Notes under the pieces: generated by a model | What the model was told of the DNA's origin: nothing | Seen by the model: only the letters and a program-made list of their open reading frames with translations | Databases searched by the model: none | Position numbers and translations under genes: made by a program | DNA from: an uncultured Verrucomicrobia subdivision 3 bacterium | GTDB lineage: Bacteria > Verrucomicrobiota > Verrucomicrobiia > Limisphaerales > UBA11358 | Reading direction: 5' to 3' | Assembly (NCBI GenBank): GCA_903884535.1 | Contig: CAISEZ010000063.1 | Span: 1 to 62,892 of the forward strand | Length of the DNA stretch: 62,892 bases | Shown: in pieces, positions 59,769-62,892 of the stretch | Layout of the letters: every line of letters begins with the position of its first letter | Position numbering within the stretch: the stretch's first letter is position 1

Positions 59769-60729
59769 ACCGGTTTTCCTTGCCGGGTCGACGGCGGTGG
59801 GCAAATCGGAAATTGCCTTGCGGCTCGCGGAAAAACTTGGCGGCGAAATTATTTCCGTGGATTCGATGCAGGTGTATCGCGGCTTGGACATCGGCACGGC
59901 TAAACCGACGGCGGCGGATTGTGTCCGCGTGCCGCATCACCTCATTGATGTCTGCGATTTGTGCGAGGCGTTTGACGCCGCGCAATTTGTCCTGCGCGCC
60001 GAAAAAGCCGTCGCCGAAATTCAGGCGCGGAAAAAAATCCCGATTTTCTGCGGTGGCACCGGGCTTTATTTCAAAGCCTTTCTCGAAGGTCTCGGCAAAG
60101 CGCCGCCCGCCGACGAGAAGCTGCGCGCCGAACTCGAAGCCGCGCCGCTGGAGGAATTGCTGGAAGAATTGCGCAAACGCGATCCGGCGACGTTTGAAAA
60201 AATTGACCGCCAAAATCCGCGCCGCATCGTCCGCGCCGTGGAAGTGATTCGCTTGACCGGCAAGAAATTTTCCGAGCAGCGCGCCGCTTGGGAGTCCGCA
60301 TCACGCATCACGCATCACGCATCACGCATTTTGTGTCTGACCCGCGCCGCAGACGATTTGCGCCATCGCATCGCCGTCCGCGTGGACGAAATGTTTGCGC
60401 GCGGCCTGGTGGCGGAAACGCAGCAGCTTTTGCAACGCGGGCTGGCGGAAAATAGATTCGCGATGCAGGCCATCGGCTACCGGCAGGTGGTGGAACATCT
60501 GCGCGGCGAACGCGGCCTGGCCGAGACGATTGAGCTGGTGAAAATCAAAACGCGCCAGTTCGCCAAGCGGCAACTGACTTGGTTCCGGCGGCACGGCAAT
60601 TGCGAGTGGATTGAGATGAAACCCGACGAAACCGTGGGAGAAACGGTGGTAAAAATCGGGTTGGAAGAACCGTTGCGGCGAAAATGCGATGGACAGGATT
60701 CCCCGTCCCGAATACTGTTGCCGCCATGA
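59719..60729 (+). CDS. miaA: tRNA dimethylallyltransferase
   Basis: Transfers the dimethylallyl group to A37 of tRNAs reading UNN codons. 336 residues; P-loop AGSTAVGKSEIALRLAEKLG, DSMQVYRGLDIGTAKPT and GGTGLYFKAFLEG are MiaA motifs. Start is GTG 59719 or, more likely on conservation, TTG 59722 or GTG 59743, since residues before KKPVFLAG come from a palindromic repeat arm. Residues about 194-204 are encoded by a GCATCAC tandem repeat (ESASRITHHASRI). Both insertions are in frame. Confidence 0.93.
   Translation: MLRGIFNFVNSVNSVKKPVFLAGSTAVGKSEIALRLAEKLGGEIISVDSMQVYRGLDIGTAKPTAADCVRVPHHLIDVCDLCEAFDAAQFVLRAEKAVAEIQARKKIPIFCGGTGLYFKAFLEGLGKAPPADEKLRAELEAAPLEELLEELRKRDPATFEKIDRQNPRRIVRAVEVIRLTGKKFSEQRAAWESASRITHHASRILCLTRAADDLRHRIAVRVDEMFARGLVAETQQLLQRGLAENRFAMQAIGYRQVVEHLRGERGLAETIELVKIKTRQFAKRQLTWFRRHGNCEWIEMKPDETVGETVVKIGLEEPLRRKCDGQDSPSRILLPP
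60298..60329 (+). repeat. In-frame GCATCAC tandem repeat in miaA
   Basis: GCATCAC is repeated four times plus GCAT, 7-bp unit, coding for an ITHHAS-containing peptide. One-armed: no inverted partner is seen nearby. Confidence 0.9.
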
Positions 60730-60787
60730 ACCAGACTGGCCACATACCAATTTGGCTAACCTACATGTTAGGCCGCATTCGCACGCC

Positions 60788-61285
60788 ATGAAAAAGATAT
60801 TTAGTTCTCCGATTGTTGGTGAGATTCCACAACTCAAAAACATGCTGGAGAGTGTCGGGATTGCTTGCATATTACGCAATGAAGTATCAGCGGGGCTTTC
60901 GCCTGAAGTGCCGATGGCTGAAAGCACACCGGAACTTTGGATTCAAGATGATGATAGACTGGCGGAGGCATTGCAGATTAAGGCCGATTTCCAATCTTCT
61001 GTGACAGCAATTGGGGAAGATTGGCAATGCCAGAAGTGTGGCGAGATTTCCGAGGCGCAGTTCACCTCGTGTTGGAAATGTGGCGCTCTTAGAGCAGAAC
61101 ATATCCCAATAAAATGGATGCCCCGCCTGCAGACAGATACATCACCCGACGCAAAAGAGATTGTCGAGCAAATAGAAGGTGGTGCACCATGTGTTGCTTG
61201 TGGCAAGCAAATCGCCGACAGAACAAAGTATTGCCCGTTTTGCGGATGGACGCAACCAAGGGAGTTTTATGACCCAGCGGCCTAA
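60788..61285 (+). CDS. DUF2007-type protein with two zinc ribbons
   Basis: 165 residues from the ATG at 60788. Residues 1-70 read as a DUF2007-type signal domain (KIFSSPIVGEIPQLKNMLESVGIACILRNEVSAG, LWIQDDDRLAEAL). Residues about 78-98 have CQKCGEISEAQFTSCWKCG, and about 138-158 have CVACGKQIADRTKYCPFCG, two zinc ribbons. The gene has visibly lower GC than neighbours and is bounded by inverted TTAGGCCGC / GCGGCCTAA (60768-60776 and 61277-61285), the second of which includes the TAA stop. Possibly acquired. Confidence 0.72.
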   Translation: MKKIFSSPIVGEIPQLKNMLESVGIACILRNEVSAGLSPEVPMAESTPELWIQDDDRLAEALQIKADFQSSVTAIGEDWQCQKCGEISEAQFTSCWKCGALRAEHIPIKWMPRLQTDTSPDAKEIVEQIEGGAPCVACGKQIADRTKYCPFCGWTQPREFYDPAA

Positions 61286-61364
61286 TAAATAGACTTCGCC
61301 TTTTTCGTTGTGCGCTTTTTCATTCTGCTTTGTTTCTTCGTTCCTTCGTTGTTAATTTATCCGC

Positions 61365-62660
61365 ATGAATCGCACGCAATCTGAGAGCCTGTTCGCCGAG
61401 GCGTTGAAATATATTCCCGGCGGCGTCAATTCGCCCGTGCGCGCCTTCCGCGCCGTCGGGGGCAATCCTTTTTTCGTCAACCGCGCCGGTGGCTCAAAAA
61501 TCTGGGACGTGGACGGCAATGAATTAATTGATTACGTCTGCACCTGGGGGCCGGCGATTCTCGGCCACGCGCATCCAAAAATAATTTCAGCGGTGAAAAC
61601 GGCGGCGGAATTCGGCACGAGCTTCGGCATCCCGAATCCGCTCGAAGTCACGATGGCGAAAATGATTTGCGAGCGCGTGCCGAGCGTCAAAAAAATTCGC
61701 ATGACCAGCAGTGGCACGGAGGCGTGCATGAGCGCCATCCGGCTGGCGCGCGGATTCACGCGGCGCGACAAAATCATCAAGTTTGACGGCTGTTATCACG
61801 GTCACGTGGATTCGCTGCTGGTGCGGGCGGGCAGCGGCGCGCTGACGTTCGGCCATCCCGACAGTGCGGGCGTGCCGGCGGCATTCACGTCGCACACCAT
61901 CGTCGCGCCTTACAACGATTTTGAGGCGATCAAAAATATTTTTGCGGCCAACAAAAATGAAATCGCCGGCATCATCGTCGAGCCGGTGCCGGGCAACGCG
62001 GGCTTGTATCTGCCGCAGCCGGGCTATCTGGAATTTTTAAGCGAAATCACCAAGTCACACGGCGCGCTGCTGATTTTTGACGAAGTGATGACCGGCTTCC
62101 GCCTCGCCCGCGGCGGCGCGCAGGAGCGGTTTGGCATCACGCCGGATTTGTCCACGTTCGGCAAGGTCATCGGCGGCGGGCTGCCGGTCGGCGCATTCGG
62201 CGGACGCGCGGAGATTATGGATTATCTCGCGCCGCTGGGGCCGGTTTATCAGGCGGGGACGTTGAGCGGCAACCCGATCGCGATGGCAGCGGGTATTGCC
62301 AATCTCGACGAGCTGAATGGAAATGCGGAAAGCGGAAACGCCTATGCGCTGTTGGAAGAACGCGGCGCGCAGCTTGAAGCGGGTATGAAAGACGCGGCGA
62401 AGTCGGCGGGTGTGCCGGTGACCTTTAACCGCTGCGGCTCGATGTTCTGCGGCTACTTCACGGGCGTGCCGGTTCACAATGTCGCCGACGCGATGCACAG
62501 CGACCGGGAACGGTTCAAGAAATTTTTCCACGGCATGCTGGACGCGGGCGTTTACCTCGCGCCGTCGCAATTTGAAGCGGGTTTCATTTCCACCGCGCAC
62601 ACGGCGGTGGAAATCGAGCAGACGGTGCGTGTCGCCGCCAGGGTCTTGCGGACGCTGTAA
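61365..62660 (+). CDS. hemL: Glutamate-1-semialdehyde 2,1-aminomutase
   Basis: PLP enzyme that makes 5-aminolevulinate in the C5 heme pathway. 431 residues: [63 protein letters not shown] and the PLP-lysine region [21 protein letters not shown]. This means 5-aminolevulinate is made from glutamate here, not from glycine. Stands apart from the other hem genes by about 6 kb. Confidence 0.96.
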   Translation: MNRTQSESLFAEALKYIPGGVNSPVRAFRAVGGNPFFVNRAGGSKIWDVDGNELIDYVCTWGPAILGHAHPKIISAVKTAAEFGTSFGIPNPLEVTMAKMICERVPSVKKIRMTSSGTEACMSAIRLARGFTRRDKIIKFDGCYHGHVDSLLVRAGSGALTFGHPDSAGVPAAFTSHTIVAPYNDFEAIKNIFAANKNEIAGIIVEPVPGNAGLYLPQPGYLEFLSEITKSHGALLIFDEVMTGFRLARGGAQERFGITPDLSTFGKVIGGGLPVGAFGGRAEIMDYLAPLGPVYQAGTLSGNPIAMAAGIANLDELNGNAESGNAYALLEERGAQLEAGMKDAAKSAGVPVTFNRCGSMFCGYFTGVPVHNVADAMHSDRERFKKFFHGMLDAGVYLAPSQFEAGFISTAHTAVEIEQTVRVAARVLRTL

Positions 62661-62892
62661 CCTTTCAGTTAGCCTGTCGTCTCACTTAATAACCCGCCGC
62701 AATAAACCACGGCGGTTTGCACCTAAAAAATAAATTAACTATGAAATTGAATCACTGCCAACCAATAGCGATTGAATCCGGCGCAATTTTGCGCGAAATC
62801 ACCTGAAAAGCGAATGCGAAAATGAAAAGGCGGTTTAAGAATGCGAGGTTGTGGCGCGGTGGCTGTCCCACAGGATCAGCCAAAGCCCGGCA
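62661..62892. other. Window end, no supported gene
   Basis: 232 bases after hemL. A short frame 62741-62806 (21 codons) and a minus-strand fragment ending at 62835 (last 18 codons before the window edge read AGLWLILWDSHRATTSHS) are visible; neither can be supported. The latter may be the C-terminus of a gene beyond the edge. Confidence 0.4.

Noticed and set aside
61310-61355. T-rich sequence with TTCTTCGTTCCTTCGTTG before hemL
   Set aside because: Possible half element or simple spacer; no inverted partner found.
62741-62806. Small plus-strand frame of 21 codons after hemL
   Set aside because: Too short and no ribosome binding site or homology sign.
62835-62892. Minus-strand frame reading AGLWLILWDSHRATTSHS to a stop
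   Set aside because: Only 18 codons lie in the window; no family can be recognised.
1-62892. tRNA, rRNA, tmRNA or CRISPR
   Set aside because: No T-loop GTTCRANNC in a cloverleaf context, no ribosomal RNA motifs and no regularly spaced direct repeats with unique spacers were seen by eye.

Overview
The window looks like a chromosomal segment of a member of the Verrucomicrobiota. This is inferred from gene content: tandem pseudopilin-like proteins with an [19 protein letters not shown] start and a late ADGH motif, a Gloeo_Verruco-repeat/Ig-like secreted protein, a DUF6600-type protein, and secreted proteins ending in FYRLxxP. Most of the window is GC-rich and gene-dense, with many 1-14 bp gene overlaps. 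Few genes show a convincing Shine-Dalgarno sequence. I saw no tRNA, rRNA, CRISPR array, transposase or phage gene.

Layout. 1-7133: argG (cut by the window edge), two pseudopilin-like genes, a TrmN6-like methyltransferase, a CDF cation transporter, a secreted amidase-like protein and a DUF1015 protein. 7273-11676: HDOD protein, rpmB, smpB, rpoZ, a prenyl diphosphate synthase, an acyltransferase-3 remnant, the RNase P RNA gene (rnpB, minus strand) and a coiled-coil zinc-ribbon protein. 11794-17659: a Pta enzyme split over two genes, hisC, a lipoprotein, argA and an L,D-transpeptidase. 17828-22036: a small cysteine-bearing protein, an outer-membrane-like protein, a SCO protein (possible copper context) and a DUF6600 protein with a 46-residue repeat. 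22149-26573: ruvC, a zinc-ribbon gene, ruvA, a DUF374 acyltransferase and priA. 26825-35295: a large repeat/Ig secreted protein, scpB-scpA (minus), a membrane hydroxylase, a small unknown protein, a DMT transporter, a 2Fe-2S protein, an FHA protein and a GNAT protein.

35315-55508 is the most striking part. Heme genes hemE-hemN (minus) and hemY-hemH (minus) read in the same direction but are split by about 15 kb. That gap is filled by one co-oriented plus-strand cluster of 20 flagellar genes: flgB flgC fliE fliF fliG fliH fliI fliJ, a motE-like gene, fliK flgD, a short flgE-like gene, fliL fliM fliN fliO fliP fliQ fliR flhB. They encode the rod base, MS ring, C ring, export ATPase and export gate. 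A good sigma-54-type sequence lies just before flgB. flhA, flgG, flagellin, the stator and filament genes are not in the window. 55593-62660: a class III nucleotide cyclase, a small membrane protein with a DUF3106 protein, lgt, miaA, a DUF2007/zinc-ribbon gene with terminal inverted repeats, and hemL.

A second theme runs through the window: short-period palindromic elements. Each has two arms built from short direct-repeat units and facing each other as inverted repeats. They sit between co-directional genes (33587-33658, 36340-36420, 51027-51117, 54387-54430), across gene ends (29889-29966, 59676-59768), and even in frame inside hemY (36923-36982). A one-armed GCATCAC repeat lies inside miaA (60298-60329). 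Unit sequences differ between elements but the architecture is shared. This is my best candidate for something undescribed.
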